64,000 nucleotides of DNA. Source: Cellulomonas sp. Leaf395. Lineage in GTDB: Bacteria > Actinomycetota > Actinomycetes > Actinomycetales > Cellulomonadaceae. This document shows, piece by piece, positions 19,130-27,191 of the stretch. The notes below the pieces were generated by a model. That model saw only the letters and a program-made list of their open reading frames with translations, was not told where the DNA came from and searched no databases. The position numbers and the translations under genes are program-made. The DNA lies in contig NZ_LMQI01000005.1 in the NCBI RefSeq assembly GCF_001424125.1, positions 636,037-700,036 on the forward strand, read 5' to 3'. Numbering within the stretch: the stretch's first letter is position 1; each line of letters opens with the position of its first letter.

Positions 19130-19945
19130 TCACGGACGCCAGATGACGACGCCGATGTCGCGCGCCCGCTCCGCGAACGTGCCTGTCGGGGACGCCGCTC
19201 GCAGCAGCCGGCGTAGGTCGTCGTCGAACTCCGGCAGCCGAGGTCCGAACAGGTGCGGCGCCGAGCTCGACAGCGAGAAGACGGCGGACACGACCTCCTC
19301 CGTCGAGCGCTCCACCACGTCTCCGCGCACGACGTCGAGCCGCTCCGGCCCGCGGTAGCCGACCTCGCGCATGACGTCCTCCTCGCCGCCGCGCGTGCCC
19401 GACGGCAGAGAACCCTGGCCTGCCCGGCGGACCGGCCCGAGGTAGGTGGCGACGAGCTCCTCGATCTGGTCCCACGGTGGGCGGGGGTGCGGGAGCGCGT
19501 CGTCGCCCGCGGCCCCGCGGTGCGTCGTCGCGAAGACGTGCACCCAGGCGCCACCGGGCTCGATCATCGGGCGGACCGCCCGGGCGACCTGCGGCTGATC
19601 CATCCAGTGGAAGGACTGTGCGAAGCTCACCAGCCGGAACGTCCCCAGGTCGGCCGGCAGCTCCTCGGCGCGCATCTGTCGCCACTCGATCCCGACCGCA
19701 CCCGAACGACGAGCCTCGGCGACCATGCCGTCGTCGGCATCGATCCCCACGGCCGACGCGACCAGCGGTGCGAGCAGCAGCGTCAGCGAACCCGGTCCGC
19801 AGCCGACGTCGAGCAGACGGCCGGTGCCGTCAAGGCCGAGCGCATCGCGCAGGGCGTCGGCGAGTGCTGTCGGGTAGGCCATCCGGCCCACGGCGTAGTG
19901 CCGGGCGCTGCCCTCGTAGAGGCTCGGGTCCCACGCCCAGTCCAT
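19130..19945 (-). CDS. Class I SAM-dependent methyltransferase
   Basis: A 271-residue protein with the SAM-binding motif I 'LLDVGCGPGSLT' (about 45-56), motif II 'AVGIDADDGMVAEA', post-motif 'AEELPADLGTFRLVSFAQSFHWMD' and 'MIEPGGAW'. This pattern (WDPSLYEGSARHYAVGRMAYP at the start, FHWMD in the core) is that of UbiE/methyltransf_11-like small-molecule methylases. Its ATG overlaps the acyltransferase stop by one base (TGATG). It sits between plsC-like and der, where many actinobacteria have no gene, so it may be an insertion into a conserved operon. The substrate is unknown. Confidence 0.85.
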   Translation of the reverse strand: MDWAWDPSLYEGSARHYAVGRMAYPTALADALRDALGLDGTGRLLDVGCGPGSLTLLLAPLVASAVGIDADDGMVAEARRSGAVGIEWRQMRAEELPADLGTFRLVSFAQSFHWMDQPQVARAVRPMIEPGGAWVHVFATTHRGAAGDDALPHPRPPWDQIEELVATYLGPVRRAGQGSLPSGTRGGEEDVMREVGYRGPERLDVVRGDVVERSTEEVVSAVFSLSSSAPHLFGPRLPEFDDDLRRLLRAASPTGTFAERARDIGVVIWRP

Positions 19946-20631
19946 CAGAGCGCGCGTTCCCTGTTCGGGTCGTCGGTGGGCAGGACCAGCCCGGTGCGGG
20001 CGGTGGCCCGGTCGACCAGCTCGGCGAGCGCCACCCGGATCGACTCGTTCGCCGCTTCGAGGGCGGCCCGGCCGGACACGCCGGCCCGGCGTTCGAGGAT
20101 CAGCGGCTCACCGAACTCGATCGCGAGCCGGCGCCGCAGACCGGGCACGTGACCGACCGACTCGCCCGTCCGCCGCGTGCCGAGCACCGCGACCGGGACC
20201 ACGGGTGCATGGCCGTTCAGCGCGAGCCACGCGATCCCGGCGCGCGCGCTCGCGGCGTCGCCCTTGCCGCGGTTCCCCTCGGGAAAGACTCCGACGACGC
20301 CACCGCGCTTGAGCACGACCAGCGCGCTGTTCAGCGCGGAGCGTCCACCGTCGTGCTCGACGGGGATCTGGCCGGCCGCGCGCAGCACCGTGCCGACGGG
20401 ACCCCAGAACATCTCCGACTTGACCAGCATGTGCGACGGCCGCGGCGAGACACCCAGCAGGATCGGGCCGTCGATGATGCCCGTGTGGTTCGCGGCGAAC
20501 AGGACCGGTCCGTCGGTCGGCACCAGGTGGCCGGCGACGACGTCGGTGTTCCAGACGATCCGCGCGAGGAACCGGCCGATCCACCGTGCCCAGCGCGGAC
20601 CGCTCGACGACGGCCCGACGGACGTGCTCAC
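19945..20631 (-). CDS. 1-acyl-sn-glycerol-3-phosphate acyltransferase family (PlsC-like)
   Basis: A 228-residue protein with the acyltransferase HX4D motif 'NHTGIIDGP' (about residues 47-55) and the glycerophosphate-binding 'VFPEGNRGKGD' (FPEG, about 115). Between them lies 'KSEMFWGPVGTVLRAAGQIPVEH'. It transfers an acyl chain to lysophosphatidic acid or a related lysolipid at the inner membrane face. GTG start; GTGA overlap with the cmk stop. Cmk-PlsC-Der is a recurrent actinobacterial gene order. Exact lysolipid substrate is not shown. Confidence 0.9.
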   Translation of the reverse strand: MSTSVGPSSSGPRWARWIGRFLARIVWNTDVVAGHLVPTDGPVLFAANHTGIIDGPILLGVSPRPSHMLVKSEMFWGPVGTVLRAAGQIPVEHDGGRSALNSALVVLKRGGVVGVFPEGNRGKGDAASARAGIAWLALNGHAPVVPVAVLGTRRTGESVGHVPGLRRRLAIEFGEPLILERRAGVSGRAALEAANESIRVALAELVDRATARTGLVLPTDDPNRERAL

Positions 20632-21323
20632 GCGCGCGGGCCGACGACCGACTCGACGACGTCGAGCACGGCCTGCACGGTCTGGTCGAGGTCCAGGTGC
20701 GAGGAGTCCACGGTGGCCACCCCGTCGGCGGCGACGTGGAACTGCACGACGGTCGAGTCGTCCGCGTCGCGACGCAGCACCTGGTCGCGCGTCGCCTCGA
20801 CCGCGGCGGCGTCGTCCGTGCCGTGCACGTCACGCGCCCGCCGGGCGAGCCTGGCCTCCTCGCTCGCGGTCAGCAGCACGCGGACGTCCGCGTCGGGCGC
20901 GACGACCGTCGTGATGTCGCGTCCCTCGGCGACGATGCCCCGCCCTTTGACGCGCGCCGACTCGATCTCCGCTCGCTGGAGCCTCCCGAGCTCGGCGCGT
21001 ACCTCGAGGTTGGTCGCGACCGCACTGACGGCTGCCGAGATCTCCGTGGTCCGGATCGCCTCGCCGATGTCGATCCCGTCGACGTGCACCGTCGGGTGCA
21101 GCGGGTCCACACCCATCACCAGCGGCAGCGTGCGCACCAGTCCGGCGACCGCGTCGACATCGGTCAGCGGCACCCCGCGGTGCAGGCACCACCACGTGGC
21201 CGCTCGGTACATCGCACCGGTGTCGAGGAACGCCAGCCCCAGCGCGCTCGCGACACCCCGCGACACGCTCGACTTGCCGGACCCCGAAGGACCGTCGATC
21301 GCGACGACAATCGCCCTGCTCAA
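20628..21323 (-). CDS. cmk: Cytidylate kinase
   Basis: Phosphorylates CMP and dCMP for nucleic acid and lipid precursor synthesis. 'VVAIDGPSGSGKSSVSRGVA' holds the P loop near the N-terminus, 'FLDTGAMYRAATW' is the CMP-binding segment, and 'RGIVAEGRDITTVV' and 'ARLARRARD' are the family lid motifs. I prefer TTG 21323 (231 residues) because it overlaps the tyrA stop as TTGA and has GGAGG about 8 nt before it. An in-frame ATG at 21338 would add five residues but has no matching RBS. Overlaps the acyltransferase by 4 nt. Confidence 0.93.
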   Translation of the reverse strand: MSRAIVVAIDGPSGSGKSSVSRGVASALGLAFLDTGAMYRAATWWCLHRGVPLTDVDAVAGLVRTLPLVMGVDPLHPTVHVDGIDIGEAIRTTEISAAVSAVATNLEVRAELGRLQRAEIESARVKGRGIVAEGRDITTVVAPDADVRVLLTASEEARLARRARDVHGTDDAAAVEATRDQVLRRDADDSTVVQFHVAADGVATVDSSHLDLDQTVQAVLDVVESVVGPRA

Positions 21324-22429
21324 CTCACCAGCCTCCATCCGCGGGCCGTGAGTTCCGCCTCGAGGTGCTCCACCCGGCCGGGCAGCACCGAGATCTCCGC
21401 CATGCCGACCGGCCGGCCGGCGGCGTGCTCGAGGTGCAGGTCCTCGAGGTTGACCCCCGCCTCGCCCACCTCGGTCAGCAGCCGCGCGAGCTCCCCCGGC
21501 GCGTCCGGGACGAGGACCGTGACGACGCCGTACACCCGCTGCGCGCCACCGTGCTTGCCGGGGATGCGCGCGACGCCGGCGTTCCCGTCTGCGATCGCCT
21601 GCGCGAGCGTCGCCAGGGCGCCGAGCTCGACCGTCTCCGGCCCGTCGGCGGCCGCCGCGTGGCCGAGCGCGTCAATGACGGTGTCGAGGTCGGCGCGCAG
21701 GTCCCGCAGCACGTCGCCCACGGCGGCGGCGTTCGCCGCGAGGATCGAGGTCCACAGCGCGGGGTCGGAGGCCGCCAGCCGCGTGACGTCCCGCAGACCC
21801 TGGCCGGCGAGCACGAGCGCTGCGTCGTCGGCTCCGCGCAGCCGGGCGGCGACGAGGCTGGCGGCCACCTGGGGCACGTGCGAGACGGCGGCGACCGCGG
21901 CGTCGTGCGCGTCCGCGTCCATCGTCACGGGAACGGCGCCGAGGTCGACGGCGAGCGAGCGGACGGCGAGCACGGCGTCCGGGTCGGACGCACCCGAGTC
22001 GGTGATCACCCAGGGGCGACCGAGGAACAGGTCGGGGACGGCCGCGGCCGGGCCGGACCGTTCGCGGCCGGCCATGGGGTGGGAGCCGACGTACCGCGTG
22101 AGGTCGGCGCCCGCGGCCTTGAGCTCGGCCAGCACGTACCCCTTGACGCTCGCCACGTCGGTCACGACGGCATCCGGGTACGCCTCCAGCTCCGCTCGCA
22201 CCACGTCGGCGGTCACGTCGGGCGGGGCTGCGACGACGATCAGGGCCGGCGCGGAGTCGTCGGGACCGGCGGGCCGTCCCGCACCGACGTCCCGCGCCAG
22301 CGCGAGGGCGGTGCGGGACGGGTCGTGCAGGACGACGTCGACGCCGTGGGTTGTCAGCGCGAGACCCACCGACGTGCCGAGCAGACCGGTACCGACGATG
22401 CGCACCGGCCCTCGCGTCGCGACCGTCAC
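21320..22429 (-). CDS. tyrA: Prephenate dehydrogenase with C-terminal ACT domain
   Basis: A 369-residue protein. The NAD(P)-binding Rossmann fold starts 'VRIVGTGLLGTSVGLAL' (GxGLLG). The catalytic domain contains 'YVGSHPMAGRERSGP' (catalytic His in SHPMAG) and 'ISHVPQ'-like 'VSHVPQVAASLVA'. The last 75 residues form an ACT domain ('VYGVVTVLVPDAPGELARLLTEVGEAGVN'), the usual feedback site for tyrosine. It makes 4-hydroxyphenylpyruvate from prephenate in tyrosine synthesis. GTG start, overlapping the upstream rluB-like stop by 4 nt. Placement between a pseudouridine synthase and cmk is standard in actinobacteria. Confidence 0.94.
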   Translation of the reverse strand: MTVATRGPVRIVGTGLLGTSVGLALTTHGVDVVLHDPSRTALALARDVGAGRPAGPDDSAPALIVVAAPPDVTADVVRAELEAYPDAVVTDVASVKGYVLAELKAAGADLTRYVGSHPMAGRERSGPAAAVPDLFLGRPWVITDSGASDPDAVLAVRSLAVDLGAVPVTMDADAHDAAVAAVSHVPQVAASLVAARLRGADDAALVLAGQGLRDVTRLAASDPALWTSILAANAAAVGDVLRDLRADLDTVIDALGHAAAADGPETVELGALATLAQAIADGNAGVARIPGKHGGAQRVYGVVTVLVPDAPGELARLLTEVGEAGVNLEDLHLEHAAGRPVGMAEISVLPGRVEHLEAELTARGWRLVS

Positions 22430-23742
22430 ATGCCCACCCGTGTCATCAGGGAGCCCACCTCGGTCTTCGACAGCACGCGGGTGCGGCCCGGCTTGAGGTC
22501 GCCCAGACGGATCGGGCCGATCTGCGTGCGGACCAGCTGCGTGACCGGGTAGCCGACCTCCTCGAAGATCCGTCGCACGATGCGGTTGCGACCCTCGTGC
22601 AGCTCGATCTCCACCAGGCTCGCCTGCGGGGTCGTCTGCACGATCTGGAACTTGTCGACCTTGGCCAACCCGTCCTCGAGCTCCACGCCCTTGATCAGAC
22701 GCTGGCCCAGCGACGGCGTCACACGCCCCTCGAGCTGGACGAGGTAGACCTTGGTGACACCGTGCGACGGGTGCGACAGGCGGTTGGCCAGGTCTCCGTC
22801 GTTGGTCAGCAGGATCAGGCCCTCGGTCTCGGCATCCAGGCGACCGACGTGGAACAGCCGTTCCTCGCGGTCGGACACGAACTGCCCGATCGACGGCCGG
22901 CCTTCAGGGTCGTGCATCGTCGAGACGACACCCTTCGGCTTGTTCAGCGCGATGGTGATGATCGACGAGTCCAGCTGCACGCGCATGCCGTCCACGTGGA
23001 TGACCGCCGTGAGCGGGTCCACCCGCACGCCGAGCTCGAGCACCTTGTTGCCGTCGACCGTCACGCGCCCGGCCGAGATGAGGTCCTCGCACGAGCGCCG
23101 CGACCCGAGCCCGGCGGCCGCGAGCACCTTCTGCAGGCGCACGCCGTCGGGGTCGTGGACGTCGATCGTCACCTCGGGCGTGCGGCTCGGCTTCGTCGGC
23201 CGGCTCGACGCGCCGTTGCTGCGGGGACGACCTGAGCCACCGCTGCGCGGGTACCCGCCGCCCGCCTTGGGTGCGCCGCTGCGCGGGTACCCACCACCGC
23301 TCTTGGGTGCACCGCTGCGGGGTGCGCCGCCCCGCGACGCCCCGGCCGCACCGCGCGAGGCTCCGCCGGTCGAGCTCCCTCCGGAACCCGCGCCGGTGCT
23401 CGCGCGCGAACCACCGGAGCCGGCCCCGCGGTTGGCGTCGCCGCTGCTGCCACGGCCGCCGCCGGTGCTGCTTCCCCGGTAGCTGTCGCCGCTGCTGCGG
23501 TACCCCTCTCCGCCGCCGGTGCTCCCCCGGTACCCCTCGCCGCCGCCCGCACCGCGGTACCCGCCGGAGCTGCCACCGCGCGAGCCACCGGACGAACCGG
23601 ACCCGGACCCCCCGCGGTACCCGCCCGCGCTGCCACCCCGGCTGGCGCCGGACCCGCTGCTGCCCCGAGGCGCACCGCTCTTGCCGCCGGACTGGCCACC
23701 GGACTGGCCGGCGCCCCCTGACCGTCGTTCCTGCGGGCTCAT
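22426..23742 (-). CDS. Pseudouridine synthase (RluB/RsuA family) with a long Gly/Ser/Arg-rich N-terminal tail
   Basis: A 438-residue protein. Residues 1-about 185 are low complexity: RGG, GGYRG, EGYRS and GGGYPRSGAPK-type repeats. The conserved part begins with an S4 RNA-binding domain ('VRLQKVLAAAGLGSRRSCEDLI') and continues into the synthase domain with catalytic Asp in 'GRLDAETEGLILLTNDGDL' and 'KVYLVQLEG'. RluB-type enzymes isomerise a uridine in 23S rRNA. The tail resembles RGG RNA-binding tails and may increase RNA affinity (inference). It lies in its normal place after scpB with a 4-nt overlap. Confidence 0.9.
   Translation of the reverse strand: MSPQERRSGGAGQSGGQSGGKSGAPRGSSGSGASRGGSAGGYRGGSGSGSSGGSRGGSSGGYRGAGGGEGYRGSTGGGEGYRSSGDSYRGSSTGGGRGSSGDANRGAGSGGSRASTGAGSGGSSTGGASRGAAGASRGGAPRSGAPKSGGGYPRSGAPKAGGGYPRSGGSGRPRSNGASSRPTKPSRTPEVTIDVHDPDGVRLQKVLAAAGLGSRRSCEDLISAGRVTVDGNKVLELGVRVDPLTAVIHVDGMRVQLDSSIITIALNKPKGVVSTMHDPEGRPSIGQFVSDREERLFHVGRLDAETEGLILLTNDGDLANRLSHPSHGVTKVYLVQLEGRVTPSLGQRLIKGVELEDGLAKVDKFQIVQTTPQASLVEIELHEGRNRIVRRIFEEVGYPVTQLVRTQIGPIRLGDLKPGRTRVLSKTEVGSLMTRVGM
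23245..23316. repeat. 36-bp tandem repeat, two copies, inside the pseudouridine synthase gene
   Basis: Positions 23245-23280 and 23281-23316 are near-identical 36-bp units beginning GCGCGGGTACCC. On the coding (minus) strand each encodes the 12-residue unit GGGYPRSGAPK plus Ser or Ala. Differences between copies are mostly synonymous. The whole tail (23190-23740) is built from shorter versions of Gly/Ser/Arg/Tyr repeats. Confidence 0.85.
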
Positions 23743-24401
23743 CTGTTGTCTCCGATCGCCTGGTCGACCCCGTCGAAGGCGTCGATGTCCGGCAGGTAGG
23801 GCGCGAGCGGGGGCATCTCGTCCAGGCTGGACAGCCCCATCCGCTCCAAGAAGTATCCCGTGGTCTGGTAGAGCACCGCACCGCTGGACGGATCCGTCCC
23901 CACCTCGGCGACCAGTCCGCGGGTGGTCAGCGTGCGGACGACCCCGTCGACGTTCACCCCGCGGACCGCCGAGACCTGTCCGCGCGTCACGGGCTGCCGG
24001 TAGGCGATGACGGCGAGCGTCTCGAGCGCCGCCTGCGTCAGGCGGGCGGTCTGCCCCTCGAGGACGAAGCGCCCGACGACGTCCGCGTAGACCGGGGCGG
24101 AGTAGACCCGCCAGCCGTCACCGACCCGTCGCACCTCGAAGCCTCTCGGGCGACCACCGTTCTCACCGCGGTACTCGGCGGCGAGCTCGTCGAGGAGGGC
24201 CTCGACCCGGGCGGTCGGCAGCGCCAGGACGGTCGCGAGCCGGACGGCGGCGATGGGCTCGTCGGCCACCATGAGCACCGCCTCGAGCGCGGCCAGGGCC
24301 CCGCCGGGCAGGTCGTCGACGTCGAAGGCGAGCTCGTCGGCCGCGGCCTGCTCGTCCGTCGGCTCCTCGACGGCCGCGTCGTCTGCTGCCTGCTCGGTCA
24401 T
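23739..24401 (-). CDS. scpB: Segregation and condensation protein B
   Basis: A 220-residue protein with an acidic 30-residue leader and the two winged-helix domains of ScpB: 'LAALEAVLMVADEPIAA' at the start of the first, and 'LTQAALETLAVIAYRQPVTRGQVSAVRGV' then 'YQTTGYFLERMGLSSLDEMPPL' in the second. It binds ScpA and Smc to form the condensin that organises and separates replicated chromosomes. The ATG at 24401 overlaps the scpA stop by 4 nt (ATGA), which decides the start over the longer frame. Confidence 0.95.
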   Translation of the reverse strand: MTEQAADDAAVEEPTDEQAAADELAFDVDDLPGGALAALEAVLMVADEPIAAVRLATVLALPTARVEALLDELAAEYRGENGGRPRGFEVRRVGDGWRVYSAPVYADVVGRFVLEGQTARLTQAALETLAVIAYRQPVTRGQVSAVRGVNVDGVVRTLTTRGLVAEVGTDPSSGAVLYQTTGYFLERMGLSSLDEMPPLAPYLPDIDAFDGVDQAIGDNR

Positions 24402-25324
24402 GCGTCCTCCTCGGCTGACCCGTCGCGGGCCAGCTCTGCGTCGAGTGCGGTGTCCAGCGTGTCGAAGTCGTCGGAGACCTCGATCTCGCCCTCCTCGGAT
24501 CCCGTCCAGCGCACGGTCAGCTCGCCCAGCGGCGTGACCTGGTCGAACGCGACCGCGCCCTCCCGGAACAGCTCCAGAAGCGCGAGGAATCTGGCGACCA
24601 CGACGACCGTCGCGCCGGCGTCGGCCGTGAGCGCGCGGAACGACATCGCTCCGCCGTGCCGCAGGCGGTCCACCAGGACGGCGGCCTGCTCCCGGACGCT
24701 GACGGCCGGGGCGTGCAGGTGGCTGATGTCGACACCGGGAGGTGCTGCCTTCGGCTGCTCGGCCTTCGCGGCCAGCGCCGCCAGCTGCTCGGGACCGATC
24801 TGCCACACAAGCTCCGGCAGCAGCGCGGCCAGGTGGGGCTCCAGGATGACCAGGCGCGGGAAGCGCCGGCCCTCGGTGGCGAACCGCTCCGCCAGGTCTG
24901 CGGCGACCAGCTTGTAGGCGCGGTACTGAAGCAGTCGCGCGAAGAGCAGGTCACGGGCCTCGAGCAGCTCCAGGTCTTCGGCGTCCTCGACGTCGGCCGA
25001 CGGCAGCAGTCGCGCCGCCTTGAGGTCGAGCAGGGTGGCAGCGATGACGAGGAACTCGCTGGCCTGCCCCAGGTCCCACTGCTTCTCGGCGCCACGGATG
25101 TGGGCGATGAACTCGTCGGTGACCTGCGCCAGCGCGACCTCCGTGATGTCGAGCTTGTGCTTGGCGATCAGCCCGAGCAGGAGGTCGAACGGACCGCTGA
25201 AGTTGGTGAGATGGACCTCGAACGCACTCGTGCCCATGGGGGACGGCGCAGGCGCGCTCGCACCCGTCGGCTCCTTCACCGACTGCTCGGGCGGGACCGC
25301 GCGCTCGTCAGGCGGCGTCGCCAC
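24398..25324 (-). CDS. scpA: Segregation and condensation protein A (kleisin)
   Basis: The kleisin subunit bridging Smc heads and ScpB. The conserved N-terminal helices are 'FEVHLTNFSGPFDLLLGLIAKHKLDITEVALAQVTDEF', represented here by GPFDLLL and KLDITEV. 'LVIAATLLDLKAARLLP' follows, and the C-terminal winged helix ('VVVARFLALLELFREGAVAF') ends in an acidic tail. GTG 25324 (308 residues) is my choice; it overlaps the ParA-like stop by 17 nt. The ATG at 25237 (279 residues) is an alternative that begins just before the conserved domain. Coupled to scpB by a 4-nt overlap. Confidence 0.92.
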   Translation of the reverse strand: MATPPDERAVPPEQSVKEPTGASAPAPSPMGTSAFEVHLTNFSGPFDLLLGLIAKHKLDITEVALAQVTDEFIAHIRGAEKQWDLGQASEFLVIAATLLDLKAARLLPSADVEDAEDLELLEARDLLFARLLQYRAYKLVAADLAERFATEGRRFPRLVILEPHLAALLPELVWQIGPEQLAALAAKAEQPKAAPPGVDISHLHAPAVSVREQAAVLVDRLRHGGAMSFRALTADAGATVVVVARFLALLELFREGAVAFDQVTPLGELTVRWTGSEEGEIEVSDDFDTLDTALDAELARDGSAEEDA

Positions 25325-26174
25325 GGGCGACGAGCTCACGTGCCAGCTGACGGTAGGCCGCCGCACCCGAGTGCGTCGGGGCGTAGGTGGTGATCGGCTC
25401 CGCGGCCACGGTGGCGTCGGGGAACTTGACGGTCCGGCTGATGACGGTGTGCAGCAGCGTGTCGCCGAACGCCTCGTTGACGCGTGCGACGACCTCACGC
25501 GCGTGCAGCGTGCGCGGGTCGTACATCGTGGCGAGGATGCCGTCGACCTCCAGGCGCGGGTTCAGCCTGTCGCGGACCTTCTCGATGGTCTCCACGAGCA
25601 GCGCGACTCCGCGCAGGGCGAAGAACTCGCACTCCAGCGGGATGAGCACGCCGTGCGCGGCAGTCAGCGCGTTGACCGTGAGCAGGCCGAGAGACGGCTG
25701 GCAGTCGATCATCACGACGTCGTAGTCGTCGAGGACCGGACGCAGCGTGCGGGCCAGCACCGACTCGCGGGCGACCTCGCCGACCAGCTGCACCTCGGCG
25801 GCGGACAGGTCGATGTTGGCGGGCAGCAGGTCGAGGCCCGGCGTCGCCGTGTGCTGGATGAGCGCGTGGATGTCGGCGTCCCGCTCCATGAGCAGGTTGT
25901 AGACGGTCCGGTCCAGCTCGTGCGGGCTGATGCCCAGACCCACGGACGCGGCACCCTGCGGGTCGAAGTCGACGATGAGCACCTTGCGGCCGTACTCCGC
26001 GAGAGCGGCGGCCAGGTTGATGGTGGTCGTCGTCTTGCCGACGCCACCCTTCTGGTTGCACAGCGCGATCACGCGCGCCGGACCGTGCGACGCGAGCGGT
26101 GGGGGCTCGGGGAACACGGGCATGGGCCGCCCGACGGCATCGAGCTGCGGGTCGGTCGTCTGCTGGCTCACCAC
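25308..26174 (-). CDS. ParA-family ATPase (Soj-like) of the xerD-scpA locus
   Basis: A 288-residue deviant Walker ATPase. 'ALCNQKGGVGKTTTTINLAAAL' holds the Lys-rich P loop (KGGVGKTT, about residue 43), 'VLIVDFDPQGAAS' is the switch I/Walker A' region and 'DYDVVMIDCQPSLGLLT' is Walker B. A Pro-rich leader of 35 residues precedes it. It is distinct from the chromosomal parA next to parB and is regularly found between xerD and scpA in actinobacteria, suggesting a role with condensin. GTG 26174 is preferred because GGTAGG lies 9 nt upstream; TTG 26183 has no spacing for an RBS. Confidence 0.88.
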   Translation of the reverse strand: MVSQQTTDPQLDAVGRPMPVFPEPPPLASHGPARVIALCNQKGGVGKTTTTINLAAALAEYGRKVLIVDFDPQGAASVGLGISPHELDRTVYNLLMERDADIHALIQHTATPGLDLLPANIDLSAAEVQLVGEVARESVLARTLRPVLDDYDVVMIDCQPSLGLLTVNALTAAHGVLIPLECEFFALRGVALLVETIEKVRDRLNPRLEVDGILATMYDPRTLHAREVVARVNEAFGDTLLHTVISRTVKFPDATVAAEPITTYAPTHSGAAAYRQLARELVARGDAA

Positions 26175-26238
26175 GCGGGACAACCTACCGGAGCGGCGCG
26201 CCGGATGGCCCCGCGACAGTCCGATGCCGGCCCGATGC

Positions 26239-27180
26239 TCATCGAGCGCGCGGGTGTGACGCCGCGAAGACCTCGCGAAGGGTGTCCGGGGTGACGGTCG
26301 TGTAGATCTGCGTCGTGGTCACCGACGCATGCCCCAGCAGCTCCTGGACCACGCGAACGTCGGCGCCGCCGGCGAGCAGGTGCGTGGCGAACGAGTGCCG
26401 CAGCGTGTGCGGGGAGATGTGCTCCCCGCCCGCCAGCCCGGCACGCTCCGCGGCCACCTGCAGGACCGCCCACGCGCTCTGCCGGCTGAGCCTCGCGCCA
26501 CGCGTGTTGAGGAACATCCCGGGCGACCCGCCCGTGCTCCCGACCGCCAGCGCGGGCCGCGCGCGGGCGAGGTACGCCTCCACGGCGTCGAGCGCGAACG
26601 ATCCCAAGGGGACGATGCGCTCCTTGCTCCCCTTGCCGAACAGCCGGACGGCCGCACGTCCCGGGGTGCGGTCCACGTCGTCGACGTCGAGTCCCACCGC
26701 CTCGGAGATGCGCGCACCCGTCCCGTAGACGAGCTCGAGGAGCGCCCTGTCGCGCAGCGGCACCGGACCGTCACCGAGGCCTGCCGCGTCGAGCAGCTTC
26801 TCGACGTCCCCCACGGAGATCGCCTTCGGCAGCCGCTTCGGCTGGGCCGGAGGCTTCACGGCGCGCGCGGGGTCGACGCCGGTCACGCCGTCCAGCAGCA
26901 GGAACTTGTGCCACCCGCGGACCGCGACGACGATCCGGGCAGTCGACGAGTCTGACAAGGCGGTGCGACCGTCGGACCCGGTGCGGACAGCGAGGAGGAA
27001 GTCCTCGACGTCCGGCTCGGCCACGTCGTCGGGCGCGACGTACCCGCGGGACTCGAGAAAGGCCGTGTACCGGGCCAGGTCACGGCGGTAGGCCAGCAGC
27101 GTGTTCGTGGACAGCCCGCGCTCGACCGTGAGGTGCGCGAGGTAGAGCTCGAGCGCCGAATGGAGCGCGGTCCGGTTCAC
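26239..27180 (-). CDS. xerD: Site-specific tyrosine recombinase XerD
   Basis: A 313-residue tyrosine recombinase. The N-terminal SAM-like core-binding domain reads '[27 protein letters not shown]'. The catalytic domain holds the full RHRHY set: Arg in '[12 protein letters not shown]', His/Arg in '[12 protein letters not shown]', His in '[12 protein letters not shown]', and the nucleophile Tyr in IYTTV. It resolves chromosome dimers at dif during segregation. GTG start at 27180, 11 nt after the ctaB stop. No prophage context suggests a phage integrase; the scpAB neighbourhood supports the chromosomal Xer role. Confidence 0.94.
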   Translation of the reverse strand: MNRTALHSALELYLAHLTVERGLSTNTLLAYRRDLARYTAFLESRGYVAPDDVAEPDVEDFLLAVRTGSDGRTALSDSSTARIVVAVRGWHKFLLLDGVTGVDPARAVKPPAQPKRLPKAISVGDVEKLLDAAGLGDGPVPLRDRALLELVYGTGARISEAVGLDVDDVDRTPGRAAVRLFGKGSKERIVPLGSFALDAVEAYLARARPALAVGSTGGSPGMFLNTRGARLSRQSAWAVLQVAAERAGLAGGEHISPHTLRHSFATHLLAGGADVRVVQELLGHASVTTTQIYTTVTPDTLREVFAASHPRAR

Positions 27181-27191
27181 GCGTCCGCCGC

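Noticed and set aside
23190..23740. Clustered short repeats resembling a repeat array
   Set aside because: The repeats encode an in-frame Gly/Ser/Arg tail of the pseudouridine synthase. There are no spacers of constant size and no cas genes, so it is not CRISPR.
23739..24806. ScpB extended to an upstream start at 24806
   Set aside because: The extension is Arg-rich shadow of scpA. The ATGA overlap at 24401 gives the expected length.
26239..27180. XerD as a phage integrase marking a prophage
   Set aside because: No phage genes or att repeats are nearby and the scpAB/ParA neighbourhood is the chromosomal xerD context.
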